In this document: piece after piece, positions 8,636 to 17,532 of the stretch
How the letters are laid out: each line of letters begins with the position of its first letter
Position numbering within the stretch: position 1 is the first letter of the stretch
From: Rhodovulum sulfidophilum DSM 1374
GTDB lineage: Bacteria; Pseudomonadota; Alphaproteobacteria; Rhodobacterales; Rhodobacteraceae
Direction of reading: 5' to 3'
DNA: 64,000 bases
Assembly: GCF_001633165.1 (NCBI RefSeq)
Contig: NZ_CP015418.1
Span: 3,782,001-3,846,000 of the forward strand
Program-made: the position numbers and the translations under genes
The notes under the pieces: model-generated
Told to the model about the DNA's origin: nothing
The model's input: only the letters and a program-made list of their open reading frames with translations
The model's database searches: none

Positions 8636-9976
8636 TCAAAGCCCGGCCAGCCGCCGCGCGATCCGGGTCTGCGCCGTCACCGCCGCACCAAGGTCATGGG
8701 TGACGATACGACCGTCGCGCACCACCTGCCGCCCCTCGACGAAAAGATCGCGGACCCGGCTCGGACCCGCCAACAGGATCGCGGCCCGGTCCCAGAGCCC
8801 GGCCGCCTCGATGCCGGTCATGTCCCAGATCGCCAGATCGGCGCGCTTGCCCGGGGCCAGACGGCCGCAATCGGGGCGCCCCAGCACATCGGCACCGCCC
8901 CGGGTGGCGATCTCGAGCGCCTCGCGCGCGCTCATCGCATCGGCACCCTGCGCCACCCGCTGCAACAACATCGCCTGCCGCGCCTCGCCGATCAGGCTAC
9001 CGCCGTCATTGCTGGCCGAGCCGTCGACGCCAAGCCCCACCCGCACCCCGGCATCGCGCATCGCCCGCACCGGGGCGATGCCGGAGCCGAGCCGGCAATT
9101 GGAACAGGGACAATGCGCAACCCCGGTCCCGGATTGTGCGAAAAGTGAAATTTCCTGCGCGTCGAGCTTCACGCAATGCGCATGCCAGACATCGTCGCCG
9201 GTCCAACCCAGATCCTCGGCATATTGCCCCGGGCGGCAGCCGAACCGTTCCAGGGAATAGGCGATATCCTCATCGTTTTCCGCCAGGTGCGTGTGCAGAC
9301 GCACGCCCTTGTCGCGCGCCAGCAACGCCGCGTCGCGCATCAGTTCGGGGCTGACCGTAAAGGGCGAGCAGGGGGCGATGCCGACCCGGATCATGGCGCC
9401 CGGATCGGGATCGTGAAAGGCGTCGATCACCCGGATGCAATCCTCGAGGATCGCTGGCTCGGCTTCGACCAGACCGTCGGGAGGCAGCCCGCCTTTCGAC
9501 TCGCCGATGCTCATGGCCCCGCGGGTGGCATGAAAGCGCAGCCCCACCTCGCGCGCCGCGGCGATGGTGTCGTCGAGCCGCGCGCCGTTCGGGTAGAGAT
9601 ACTGGTGATCGGAACTCATGCTGCAGCCCGACAGCGCCAGTTCGGACAGGCCGACCAGCGCCGAGACCCGGAACTCCTCGGGACCGAAGCGCGACCAGAT
9701 CGGATAAAGTGTTCTCAGCCAGCCGAACAGCAACGCATCCTGCGCCCCCGGCACCGCGCGGGTCAGGCATTGCGACAGGTGGTGGTGGGTATTGACGAGC
9801 CCGGGCGTCACCAGACAGCCCTCGGCCAGAACGATCTCGGCCCCCTCGGGCGCGAGGCCGCAGCCGATCTCGGCCACGCAACCGTCGCGAAGCCGCAGAT
9901 CGGCCCCGGCCAGTTCGCGCCGGTCATCGTCCATGGTGACGATCAGCTCGGCGCCCCGGATCAGCACATGCCCCAT
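8636..9976 (-). CDS. Amidohydrolase, 8-oxoguanine deaminase type
   Basis: A 446 aa TIM-barrel amidohydrolase. The N-terminal metal motif reads NTHHHLSQ, followed by a TRAVPGAQDA stretch very like characterised 8-oxoguanine deaminases. Later metal ligands are in LHTHLAEND, WHAHCVKLD and GVDGSASND. The likely reaction is zinc-dependent deamination of 8-oxoguanine (purine salvage/repair); a hydroxyatrazine-type or guanine-related deaminase is the alternative. It lies 3 bases downstream of the HisN-like gene, so both are likely on one transcript. Confidence 0.85.
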   Translation of the reverse strand: MGHVLIRGAELIVTMDDDRRELAGADLRLRDGCVAEIGCGLAPEGAEIVLAEGCLVTPGLVNTHHHLSQCLTRAVPGAQDALLFGWLRTLYPIWSRFGPEEFRVSALVGLSELALSGCSMSSDHQYLYPNGARLDDTIAAAREVGLRFHATRGAMSIGESKGGLPPDGLVEAEPAILEDCIRVIDAFHDPDPGAMIRVGIAPCSPFTVSPELMRDAALLARDKGVRLHTHLAENDEDIAYSLERFGCRPGQYAEDLGWTGDDVWHAHCVKLDAQEISLFAQSGTGVAHCPCSNCRLGSGIAPVRAMRDAGVRVGLGVDGSASNDGGSLIGEARQAMLLQRVAQGADAMSAREALEIATRGGADVLGRPDCGRLAPGKRADLAIWDMTGIEAAGLWDRAAILLAGPSRVRDLFVEGRQVVRDGRIVTHDLGAAVTAQTRIARRLAGL

Positions 9977-9979
9977 GGG

Positions 9980-10777
9980 TCAGGCCGCCGCCGACAGGAT
10001 CGCCAGTGCCTCGGCATGAACGCGGGGATTGGCCGCCGCGATCACCCGACCGCCGCCATGCGCCGGACCGCCCTGCCAGTCGGTCACGATGCCGCCAGAG
10101 GCCTCGACCACCGCAATCGGGGCCTGGATGTCATAGGGGTGCAGCCCGGCCTCGACCACGAGATCGACATGGCCCATCGCCACCAAGGCATAGGCATAAC
10201 AATCCATCCCGTAGCGCACCAACCGCGCCTGACCGGCCAGAGCGGCGAAGGCACGGCCCTCCTCGGGGCTGCCGACTTCGGGGAAGGTCGAAAAGACCGA
10301 CGCCTCGGAGAGCGGCCGCGGGGCGGCGGTCGCAAGCGCACGACCGCCATGCGGGCCGGTGAAATCGGCCCGGCCGAAACCACCGAGGAAGCGTTCTCCG
10401 ATATAGGGCTGGTCGATGACACCCAGGATCGGACCGGTCGCATCGGCAAGCCCGATCAGGACCCCCCAGGTGGGCGTGCCGCACATGAAACCACGGGTCC
10501 CGTCGATCGGATCCAGCACCCAGGTCAACCCGCTGCGGGACGGAATATTGTCCAGCTCCTCGCCCAGTATCCCGTCATCGGGGCGGCGTTCGGCGAGAAT
10601 GGCGCGCATCGCGGCTTCACAGGCCCGGTCGGCGCGGGTTACCGGGTCAAACCCCTGCCCGGCCTTGTTTTCGACCCCAAGGGCCGCACTGCGGAAATAC
10701 ATCAAGGTCGCTTCGCGCGCGGCATCGGCCAGCGCATGGGCGGTCTCGATCAGACATCGAGCGTCGTAATCGGTCAT
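9980..10777 (-). CDS. Inositol-monophosphatase-family phosphatase, HisN-like
   Basis: A 265 aa Mg2+-dependent phosphatase. The signature motifs are GEELDN (first metal Glu), WVLDPIDGTRGF (metal Asp residues) and the late YDIQAPIAVVEASGG, in which D-I-Q-A replaces the usual W-D-x-A. This form matches the HisN histidinol-phosphatases of alphaproteobacteria. A role in histidine synthesis is inferred from family, not from neighbours. It is immediately upstream of the deaminase gene. Confidence 0.85.
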   Translation of the reverse strand: MTDYDARCLIETAHALADAAREATLMYFRSAALGVENKAGQGFDPVTRADRACEAAMRAILAERRPDDGILGEELDNIPSRSGLTWVLDPIDGTRGFMCGTPTWGVLIGLADATGPILGVIDQPYIGERFLGGFGRADFTGPHGGRALATAAPRPLSEASVFSTFPEVGSPEEGRAFAALAGQARLVRYGMDCYAYALVAMGHVDLVVEAGLHPYDIQAPIAVVEASGGIVTDWQGGPAHGGGRVIAAANPRVHAEALAILSAAA

Positions 10778-10865
10778 CCGGCCTCCGGTAGACTTGCGGA
10801 CGGCGCGCTGCCGCGCCTGCCTCCCGGGCGCTAGCCTCGCTAAGCTCGTCCGTCAAGCACCGGCT

Positions 10866-11234
10866 TCAGGCCACGTCGCTCAACACCCGCGCCAGCTCGA
10901 AGAGCCGCCGCCGCTGGTTCTCGGGAATGGCGTAGTAGGAGCGCACGAGTTCCAACGCCTCCTTGTCCGACAGAAGATCGTCGGGCATGCCGTTCGTCGA
11001 CTGTTCGGCGCTGCGGCCATCGAGCCCTTCGAAGAAGAAGCTCACCGGCACTTCGAGCGCATCGGCGATATCCCAAAGACGGGAAGCGCTGACCCGGTTC
11101 ATGCCGGTTTCGTATTTCTGGATCTGCTGGAACTTGATCCCCACGCGCTCGGCAAGCTGTTGCTGGGTCATGCCCACCATCCAGCGGCGGTGGCGGATAC
11201 GTTTGCCCACATGGACATCTACTGGGTGTTTCAT
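10866..11234 (-). CDS. XRE-family transcriptional regulator
   Basis: A 122 aa DNA-binding protein. An HTH_3 domain (about residues 10-65) contains the helix-turn-helix MTQQQLAERVGIKFQQIQKYE. A short C-terminal helical tail (DKEALELVRSYYAIPENQRRR) resembles a small regulator family common in Rhodobacteraceae. The start at 11234 (MKHPVDVHVG) is clear. It is transcribed away from the AT-rich region upstream of the quinone oxidoreductase gene. Its target is unknown. Confidence 0.85.
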   Translation of the reverse strand: MKHPVDVHVGKRIRHRRWMVGMTQQQLAERVGIKFQQIQKYETGMNRVSASRLWDIADALEVPVSFFFEGLDGRSAEQSTNGMPDDLLSDKEALELVRSYYAIPENQRRRLFELARVLSDVA

Positions 11235-11568
11235 CGGTGAACTCCTCTACCGCCGTGTATATAGCAAGTTCCGTGCCAAACCACCAAGACCCGCCGACAG
11301 CCCGAGCGCAATCCTAACAAATGCATAAGAAGTAAAGAAATTAAAATTTGTCCAAGTCATAGGGCGACGCACGAAATTGGTTAAGTCCCCCGGTTAGAGC
11401 TCGCGCAATGGTTGCGTGTCGCGAATCTGGAAGGGGCCCTTTGCATTTCGCAACTAACCTTTGGACAGGTACCTTTTGCAATTTGCGAAATATCGGGTCG
11501 CTGGCCTCGTCGCCCCCATCCGGCTAAGCTGCCTGCCTTGTCAGTCTACTCCATTTCACGAGGGTTCG
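11235..11568. promoter_or_regulatory. AT-rich divergent regulatory region with TTTGC/GCAA repeats
   Basis: No gene is visible here. The stretch separates the XRE regulator from the oxidoreductase and is clearly richer in A and T than its surroundings (about 11325-11360 especially). It contains a perfect 9-base inverted repeat, ATTTCGCAA at 11445-11453 and TTGCGAAAT at 11483-11491. Each arm lies in a TTTGC-rich context (CTTTGCATTTCGCAA and TTTTGCAATTTGCGAAA). These look like operator sites for the downstream gene. The factor is unknown. Confidence 0.5.
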
Positions 11569-12531
11569 ATGCGTCTTTTCCAACTCGAGCGGATCGGCGA
11601 GCCGCCGCGCCTGACCGAAACCGCCTGCCCGGCCCCCGCCCCGGGCGAGGTGCGGGTACGGATCGCCGCCTGCGGGCTCAACTTCGCCGACCTGCTGACC
11701 ATCGAAGGCCGCTACCAGGAACACCCGGCCCTGCCCGCCACGCTGGGCATGGAACTGGCCGGCACCGTCGAGGCCCTGGGCGAGGGGGTCGATCCCGGGC
11801 TCGCCGGAACCCGGGTTGCCGTCTTTGCCGGGGCGGGCGGACTGGCCGAGGCCGGCTGCTTTCCCGCCGCGCGATGCCTGCCCCTGCCCGACGGCATGAG
11901 TTTCGTCGAGGCCGCGGGCTTTCAGATCGCCTATGGCACATCGCATGTGGCGCTGTCGCACAAGGCGCGGCTCGCCCCCGGCGAGACGCTGCTGGTCACC
12001 GGCGCGGCGGGCGGGGTTGGGCTGACCGCGGTCGAGATCGGCAAGGCGATGGGCGCGACCGTGATCGCCTGTGCTCGCGGCGCCGACCGCCTGGAGGTGG
12101 CCCGGGCGGCGGGCGCGGACCATCTTGTCGACAGCGACCAGGGCGACCTGCGCGCCGCGGTCCTGGCGCTTGGCGGGGCCGATGTCGTCTACGATCCGGT
12201 CGGGGGCCCGCTTTTCGCCGCGGCGATGCGCGCCTGCAACCCCGACGGGCGCCTGCTGACCATCGGCTTCGCCTCCGGCGAGGTGCCGCAGATCAAGGCC
12301 AACCACCTTCTGGTCAAGAACCTCTCGGTGATCGGGCTCTACTGGGGCGGCTATCTGAGCTTCCGCCCCGAAATCCTGACCGACAGCCTGGCAACGCTGT
12401 TCCGCTGGCATGCCGAAGGCCGGCTTCACCCCCATGTCAGCCATGTGCTTCCGCTCGAGCGCGCGGCCGAGGGGCTGGACCTGCTGCGCCGGCGCAAGGC
12501 AACCGGCAAGGTCGTGATCGCGATGGAATGA
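11569..12531 (+). CDS. NADPH:quinone oxidoreductase family protein (zinc-independent MDR)
   Basis: A 320 aa medium-chain dehydrogenase/reductase of the quinone oxidoreductase branch. The nucleotide-binding motif VTGAAGGVGLTAVEIGKAMGA is near residues 143-163. The N-terminal GroES-like domain lacks the catalytic-zinc ligands and the four-Cys structural zinc lobe. It should reduce quinones or enoyl-type substrates with NADPH. The start at 11569 has GAGG upstream, and the preceding open frame carries no family sequence. It converges with the LysR gene 9 bases downstream. Confidence 0.88.
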   Translation: MRLFQLERIGEPPRLTETACPAPAPGEVRVRIAACGLNFADLLTIEGRYQEHPALPATLGMELAGTVEALGEGVDPGLAGTRVAVFAGAGGLAEAGCFPAARCLPLPDGMSFVEAAGFQIAYGTSHVALSHKARLAPGETLLVTGAAGGVGLTAVEIGKAMGATVIACARGADRLEVARAAGADHLVDSDQGDLRAAVLALGGADVVYDPVGGPLFAAAMRACNPDGRLLTIGFASGEVPQIKANHLLVKNLSVIGLYWGGYLSFRPEILTDSLATLFRWHAEGRLHPHVSHVLPLERAAEGLDLLRRRKATGKVVIAME

Positions 12532-12540
12532 GCGGACGCC

Positions 12541-13392
12541 TCAGGGCGCGCGATAGGCCTGACGGATCAGTTCGGCAAGCGCCCCGATCACCGGCCCGTC
12601 GGCAAGATCCGAGACGTAAAGGTTGATCTGCGTGGTCATCAGATCCGGCAATGCGCCGCCATGCTGGATGCATTCGACATAGGGCGGCAGCGCGCCGTCG
12701 ACGGAGGTATGGACCGCCAGATCGGCGCTGACGCTGGCCTCGACGGTCCGGCTCGAATCGCTGTCGACCGTCATCACCCAGGGAATGCCCGCAGTGTCGA
12801 GCGCCGCCTGCACGCCCTTGCGGAAGATGCAGGTATGTTCATAGGCCAGCCGCAGCGGGCGCTGTTTCCAGGCGCTGCCGCCGATGGCGCCGACCCAGAC
12901 CAGCGGCAGTTCGGTCAGCGTCTCGCCGGTCTTGCCGCAGCGGTCCTCGGTGGTCAGGATGATGTCGACATCGCCGCGCCGGAACATTTCGCGCAGCCGC
13001 ATCGTGTAGGACGAGATGAGCTGGACCTTCACCCTCGGAAAGTCGCGGGCAAAGCGGTTCAGCACCACCGGGATCGCCGGATAGACGATGTCATGAGGCA
13101 CCCCCACCACCACCTCGCCCTCGTATTCCTGGGCGGTCATCCGGGCATAGACCTCGTCATTGAGACTGAGGATGCGCCGGGCATAGCTCAGCAGCTGTTC
13201 GCCGGCGCCGGTCAGCTTGACCTTGCGCTCGCTGCGGTCGAGCAGTTGCATGTCGAGCGCCTCTTCCAGCCGCTTGATCTGCATCGACACCGCCGATTGC
13301 GTAAGATTCAGAAACCCGGCGGCCCGCGTCACGCCTCCTGCATCCGACACCGCGACGAAGGAACGCAGGGCAGTCATGTCGAGATTGCGCAT
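12541..13392 (-). CDS. LysR-family transcriptional regulator
   Basis: A 283 aa LTTR. The winged HTH is at residues 1-62 (TRAAGFLNLTQSAVSMQIKRLE) and the substrate-binding domain runs from about residue 90. Sequence style is like the LrhA/HexA-type regulators common in Rhodobacteraceae. It is transcribed divergently from the DUF1127 gene across 126 bases, the usual arrangement for an LTTR controlling its neighbour. Confidence 0.9.
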   Translation of the reverse strand: MRNLDMTALRSFVAVSDAGGVTRAAGFLNLTQSAVSMQIKRLEEALDMQLLDRSERKVKLTGAGEQLLSYARRILSLNDEVYARMTAQEYEGEVVVGVPHDIVYPAIPVVLNRFARDFPRVKVQLISSYTMRLREMFRRGDVDIILTTEDRCGKTGETLTELPLVWVGAIGGSAWKQRPLRLAYEHTCIFRKGVQAALDTAGIPWVMTVDSDSSRTVEASVSADLAVHTSVDGALPPYVECIQHGGALPDLMTTQINLYVSDLADGPVIGALAELIRQAYRAP

Positions 13393-13518
13393 CTCATCAC
13401 GATCCTTGATTCAAAGCATAACAATCATTCGTTTGAAGAATGGAACATGGCGGGGCATAAACATCAAGAGGAATGATGGGAAGATGTTTTTCCATCAAGA
13501 ATACTAAAGGGTTTCCCC
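13393..13518. promoter_or_regulatory. LysR/DUF1127 divergent control region
   Basis: This is a locally AT-rich intergenic segment. It holds an inverted repeat, TTCAAA at 13410-13415 and TTTGAA at 13432-13437, spaced by 16 bases, placed where an LTTR recognition site is expected. The DUF1127 ribosome site AAAGGG lies at its right end. Assignment as the LysR operator is inference. Confidence 0.45.
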
Positions 13519-13734
13519 ATGACGCAAGTCAGCACGAATATCCGCGCGGCCCGCGACGTCGGCCGGGCCGGCCTCGCAAAGAGAATTTTCCTGGGGCTCA
13601 GCGTCATGCGCCAGCGCCGCCAGCTGGTCGAGCTCGACGACCGGCAGCTGCGCGACATCGGCCTGACCGCCGAACAGGCGCGCGCCGAAGCCCGCCGTTC
13701 GGCCTGGGACGTGCCGCAAAGCTGGCTGCGGTAA
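13519..13734 (+). CDS. DUF1127 small arginine-rich protein
   Basis: A 71 aa protein with a C-terminal DUF1127 helix pair (RQLVELDDRQLRDIGLTAEQ). Family members in Agrobacterium and Rhodobacter sphaeroides (CcaF1) are RNA-binding or stress/phosphate-linked small regulators. The divergent LysR gene is the probable regulator. A second DUF1127 protein is encoded at 43159-43374. Confidence 0.85.
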   Translation: MTQVSTNIRAARDVGRAGLAKRIFLGLSVMRQRRQLVELDDRQLRDIGLTAEQARAEARRSAWDVPQSWLR

Positions 13735-13874
13735 AGACGGCGCGAAACCGCCGGCGAATGGCCCGCCTTTGCCCTTCCAAGGCTTGAAATGCGCCCCGTC
13801 CCTGCCGATATACCCCGACAATGGCGGGGCTTTCGCGCTAGACCGCCGGTATTGGACCAATGAGGAGGCTGTCA

Positions 13875-14654
13875 ATGGCTGACTACAACACGATCCGCGC
13901 CGGGGCGGCGGGCGTTCGCACCGCGCAGATCGACGAGGGCCTTCGCGCCCATATGAACAAGGTCTACGGCACCATGTCCGTGGGCATGCTGATCACCGCG
14001 CTGGCCGCCTGGGCGATCTCGGGGCTGGCGGTGACCAGCGATCCGTCCGGCGCCGTCGCGCAGATCGGCGCCGACAAATACCTGACCGGGCTCGGCCAGG
14101 CGCTTTATGCGTCGCCGCTGAAATGGCTGGTGATGTTCGCGCCGCTGCTGTTCGTCTTCGGTTTCTCGGCGGGCATCAACAAGATGTCGGCCGCGACCGC
14201 GCAGGTGGTGTTCTACGCCTTTGCCGCGGTGATGGGCCTGTCGATCAGCTCGATCTTCCTGGTCTTCACCGGCATGTCGATCGTCCAGACCTTCCTTGTG
14301 ACCGCGATCGCCTTCGCCGGTCTGTCGCTCTGGGGCTACACCACCAAGAAGGACATCTCGGGCTGGGGTTCGTTCCTGATCATGGGCGTGATCGGCCTCG
14401 TGGTGGCCTCGATCGTCAACATCTTCCTGGCCTCGCCCGCGATCATGTTCGCAGTGTCGGCGCTCGGCGTCCTGATCTTCGCCGGCCTGACCGCCTATGA
14501 CACCCAGCGGATCAAGACCGACTACCTTCAGCATGCGCAGTCGATGGATAGCGAGTGGCTGGGCAAGTCGGCGATCATGGGCGCGCTGAGCCTCTATCTC
14601 GACTTCATCAACCTGTTCATGTTCCTGCTGCAGTTCCTCGGCAACCGCGAGTAA
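13875..14654 (+). CDS. Bax inhibitor-1/YccA family membrane protein
   Basis: A 259 aa integral membrane protein with seven predicted hydrophobic segments starting near residue 32. The UPF0005/BI-1 signatures are GLSISSIFLVFTG, a C-terminal AYDTQRIK and ALSLYLDFINLFMFLLQ. The family is linked to membrane-protein quality control (FtsH interaction in E. coli YccA) or Ca2+ leak; the role here is not known. The start at 13875 has GAGGAGG upstream. A strong intrinsic terminator follows. Confidence 0.93.
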   Translation: MADYNTIRAGAAGVRTAQIDEGLRAHMNKVYGTMSVGMLITALAAWAISGLAVTSDPSGAVAQIGADKYLTGLGQALYASPLKWLVMFAPLLFVFGFSAGINKMSAATAQVVFYAFAAVMGLSISSIFLVFTGMSIVQTFLVTAIAFAGLSLWGYTTKKDISGWGSFLIMGVIGLVVASIVNIFLASPAIMFAVSALGVLIFAGLTAYDTQRIKTDYLQHAQSMDSEWLGKSAIMGALSLYLDFINLFMFLLQFLGNRE

Positions 14655-14684
14655 CCTAGCCGTATCAGGACCCGATCTTTCCAG

Positions 14685-14717
14685 ACCCGCCGGACCCCGC
14701 GTTCGGCGGGTTTTTTC
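14685..14717 (+). terminator. Intrinsic terminator of the BI-1 family gene
   Basis: Stem CCCGCCG (14686-14692) pairs with CGGCGGG (14704-14710) and is followed by TTTTTT. It lies 31 bases after the stop codon of the membrane-protein gene. Confidence 0.85.
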
Positions 14718-14824
14718 ATGCGCAGCAGCCACTGCGCGCGGCAAAACCAAAGGGGATTGCGCGGCAGGCAATATTAATTGATAAAAACAGTAAGGATTGA
14801 GTCTCGAAGAAGGGAGGACGACCG

Positions 14825-15043
14825 ATGCGACCCCTGTTCGACCGCCGCGCCGGGCGCGCGCGCACAGCCCTCGCAGAGAGGACCGGTGCCTGTCTCGCGA
14901 CGCTCAGGGTCTTTGCCAGGGATTGGGATACCGCCTTTGCCGAAACCGCCGAAGGGGTGCTCTTCGAGCTGTTCCGCGGCGGATGGCGCGGCGCCCCGGG
15001 CGGCCGTTCCCTGCCGGGCGCCCGGCCGCCGCACCGTTTCTGA
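14825..15043 (+). CDS. Hypothetical 72 aa protein
   Basis: A small open frame with an ATG preceded by GGGAGG at good spacing. It has a predicted amphipathic helix in the middle (CLATLRVFARDWDTAFAETAEGV, shown here only as a region at residues 24-46) and a basic, Gly/Pro-rich C-terminus. It sits alone between the BI-1 terminator and hypE, which converges on it. The family is not recognised, and the high GC of the window makes chance open frames common. Confidence 0.3.
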   Translation: MRPLFDRRAGRARTALAERTGACLATLRVFARDWDTAFAETAEGVLFELFRGGWRGAPGGRSLPGARPPHRF

Positions 15044-15064
15044 AGAGAAGGCGCCCCGCCGGGG

Positions 15065-16105
15065 TCAGCAGATGCGCGGCAGTTGCTCGCCCACCAGCAT
15101 GTCGACGATACGCGCCCCGCCAAAAACGGTGCGCATCCGGACCTGGCCGGGATGATCCGCGGTCGCCCGGCCAACAATGACGGCGCCCCGACCCTCGGGC
15201 CGGTCCCGCATCGCGGCAAGGGCCGCCTCGGCCTCGGCTTCGGGCACGAACAGGACAAGCGTCCCCTCATTCGCGAGGTAAAGCGGGTCGAGCCCGAGGA
15301 TCTCGCACAGCCCCTTGACCTCGTCGCGCAAGGGCAGCGCCTCCTCCTCGATCTCGACCCCCACGCCCGCCGTCTCGGCCATCTCGTTCAGCGCCGCGGC
15401 CAAGCCGCCCCGCGTCGCATCCCGCGCGGCCCGCGTGCCGGAAGCGGCCGCAATCACCGCCTCCATCAGATGGCCCAGCGCCTGACAGTCGGACCGGATA
15501 TCGGTCGACAGTGCCAGATCACCCCGCGCGGCCAGGATCGTGGCGCCATGATCGCCGAGGACACCGTTGACGATGGCCACGTCTCCGGGACGGATATGCG
15601 TCGCCGCCAGATCGCGCCCCGGCGGGATCACGCCAACGCCGGTCGTCGTCACGAAAACCCCGTCAGCCGCGCCGCGCCCCACGACCTTGGTATCGCCGGT
15701 CACGATCCGCACCCCCGCGGCCTCGGCCTCGGCCGCCATCGTCGCCGCGATCCGGCGCAGAAGAGCGATCTCGGTGCCCTCCTCGATGATGAAGGCCGCC
15801 GACAACCACAGGGGCCGCGCGCCCCCCACCGCCAGATCGTTGACCGTGCCGCAGATCGCGAGCTTGCCGATATCGCCGCCGGGAAATTCCAGCGGCGTCA
15901 CCACGAAACCGTCGGTGGTCATGGCCAGCCGCGCGCCGGGCTCGGCCAGCGCCGCATCCGACAGCCGCGCCTGATCCTCCATCGCGTCGGGCCGGAAGGC
16001 AGAGGCGAAGACCTCATCGATCAGATCGCGCATCGCGCGCCCGCCACCGCCATGCGACAGCGTCACATGGGTATCGCGCAGCCGCGTCCGGGTCGGAATA
16101 TTCAT
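15065..16105 (-). CDS. hypE: Hydrogenase maturation protein HypE
   Basis: HypE dehydrates the thiocarbamate on its C-terminal cysteine to thiocyanate, making the CN ligands of the hydrogenase iron. The protein is 346 aa and ends in the expected PRIC, the carrier cysteine. The N-terminal SHGGGGRAM and VTGDTKVV motifs are the AIR-synthase/PurM ATP-binding signatures. The start at 16105 overlaps the hypD stop as ATGA. It is the last gene of the hydrogenase locus. Confidence 0.97.
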   Translation of the reverse strand: MNIPTRTRLRDTHVTLSHGGGGRAMRDLIDEVFASAFRPDAMEDQARLSDAALAEPGARLAMTTDGFVVTPLEFPGGDIGKLAICGTVNDLAVGGARPLWLSAAFIIEEGTEIALLRRIAATMAAEAEAAGVRIVTGDTKVVGRGAADGVFVTTTGVGVIPPGRDLAATHIRPGDVAIVNGVLGDHGATILAARGDLALSTDIRSDCQALGHLMEAVIAAASGTRAARDATRGGLAAALNEMAETAGVGVEIEEEALPLRDEVKGLCEILGLDPLYLANEGTLVLFVPEAEAEAALAAMRDRPEGRGAVIVGRATADHPGQVRMRTVFGGARIVDMLVGEQLPRIC

Positions 16106-17244
16106 TCCGTCGCCTCCGTCGCGCGGGCCCCGCCATATTGCCAATAGGCCGCGCAGGCCCCTTCGGAACTGACCATAAGGGCGCCCAAGGGCATCTCGGG
16201 CGTGCAGCCGCTTCCGAATTGCGTACAGGCGGTGGGCTTGATCCGGCCGGTCATCACCTGCCCGCAGGCACAGCCCTCGGGCTCGGCCACGAAACGCGGG
16301 CCCGCGGCATAGCCGATGCCGAATGTCTCTTCGGCATCATAGGCGCGATATTTCGCGCGGATGCGAAGCCCCGAATGGTCGATCTCGCCCAGGCCCCGCC
16401 ACTCGAAGGAGGGACGTTTTTCATAGACATCGGCGATGGCGGCCAGGCTGACCGGGTTCCCGTGCTCGGGCACCACGCGGGCATACTGGTTTTCCACCTC
16501 GGCCCGACCGTCGCGGATCTGGATCAGCACCATCAGCACCGATTGCAACAGGTCCAGAGGCTCGAACCCCGCGACGACGATGGGCTTGCCGTAATCCCGC
16601 GCGATGAAATCGTAAGGATGGGTGCCGATCACCATCGACACATGGCCCGGCCCGACAAAACCGTCCAGCACCATATGCGGATCGTCCAGCAGCGCCCTGA
16701 TCGGTTCGGGCACGGTGATGTGGTTGCAGAAGACGCTGAAATTCTCCAGCCCCTCGCGCGCGGCCTGCTGGATCGACAGCGCGGTCGAGGGCGTCGTCGT
16801 CTCGAAGCCGAGGCCGAAGAAGACCACCTGGCGGTCCGGGTTGCGGCGCGCCAGTTCCAGCGCGTCGAGCGGCGAGTAGACCATGCGGATATCGGCCCCC
16901 GCGGCCTTGGCCTGCATCAGCGACATCTTCGTGCCCGGCACCCGCATCGCATCGCCGAAGGTGGTGAAGATGACGCCCGGACGAAGGGCGATCTCGACGC
17001 ATTCGTCGACGCGCGACATCGGCAGCACGCAGACCGGGCAGCCGGGGCCGTGGATGAATTCGATGCCGTCATGCACCAGCTTGTCGAGCCCGTAGCGGAA
17101 GATCGCATGGGTATGGCCGCCGCAGATCTCCATGATGTGGACGGGCTTCGCCCTTGTCGCGCCGATCTCGTCGGCCAACTCGGCGATGCGGGCCAGAACA
17201 GCCTTCGCGGCCTTCGGATCGCGGAATTCGGTCGCGTATTTCAT
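16102..17244 (-). CDS. hypD: Hydrogenase maturation protein HypD
   Basis: [4Fe-4S] scaffold that, with HypC, holds the Fe(CN)2CO unit. The protein is 380 aa. Conserved cysteine motifs are EICGGHTH, GPGCPVCV and the C-terminal cluster-binding set near CACG, ACTQFGSGC and EGACAAYWQY. The start at 17244 overlaps the hypC stop (ATGA). Confidence 0.97.
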   Translation of the reverse strand: MKYATEFRDPKAAKAVLARIAELADEIGATRAKPVHIMEICGGHTHAIFRYGLDKLVHDGIEFIHGPGCPVCVLPMSRVDECVEIALRPGVIFTTFGDAMRVPGTKMSLMQAKAAGADIRMVYSPLDALELARRNPDRQVVFFGLGFETTTPSTALSIQQAAREGLENFSVFCNHITVPEPIRALLDDPHMVLDGFVGPGHVSMVIGTHPYDFIARDYGKPIVVAGFEPLDLLQSVLMVLIQIRDGRAEVENQYARVVPEHGNPVSLAAIADVYEKRPSFEWRGLGEIDHSGLRIRAKYRAYDAEETFGIGYAAGPRFVAEPEGCACGQVMTGRIKPTACTQFGSGCTPEMPLGALMVSSEGACAAYWQYGGARATEATE

Positions 17245-17531
17245 CCCTGCCCCTCCAGCGCCTTCGCGCCCTCGGCCATGGCCTCGGCCGCTTCCTGCGC
17301 CTCGCCCAGATCCTGCAGCGCCTGCAAGGTCTTGGCGGCCTCGTCCGGATCGATCCGGGCCATGGCAAAGCCCACATGGATCAGCGCCCATTCACCCAAG
17401 AGATCCTCGATGGCGCCGTCCAGAATGCAAGCCACATTGACCTCGCGGCGCACCCCCGACACCTCGGCCAGCGCCATCATGCGGTGCTCATCGGTCACCG
17501 CCACGATGCGGCCGGGAATTCCCAGACACAT
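17241..17531 (-). CDS. hypC: Hydrogenase assembly chaperone HypC
   Basis: A 96 aa HypC/HupF family chaperone that begins MCLGIPG; Cys2 is the ligand that carries the Fe(CN)2CO group between HypD and the hydrogenase large-subunit precursor. The WALIHVGFAMARIDPDEA motif is characteristic. It is paired with HypD by a four-base overlap and lies one base after hupR. The paralogue HupF is encoded at 23164-23475. Confidence 0.96.
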   Translation of the reverse strand: MCLGIPGRIVAVTDEHRMMALAEVSGVRREVNVACILDGAIEDLLGEWALIHVGFAMARIDPDEAAKTLQALQDLGEAQEAAEAMAEGAKALEGQG

Positions 17532-17532
17532 G

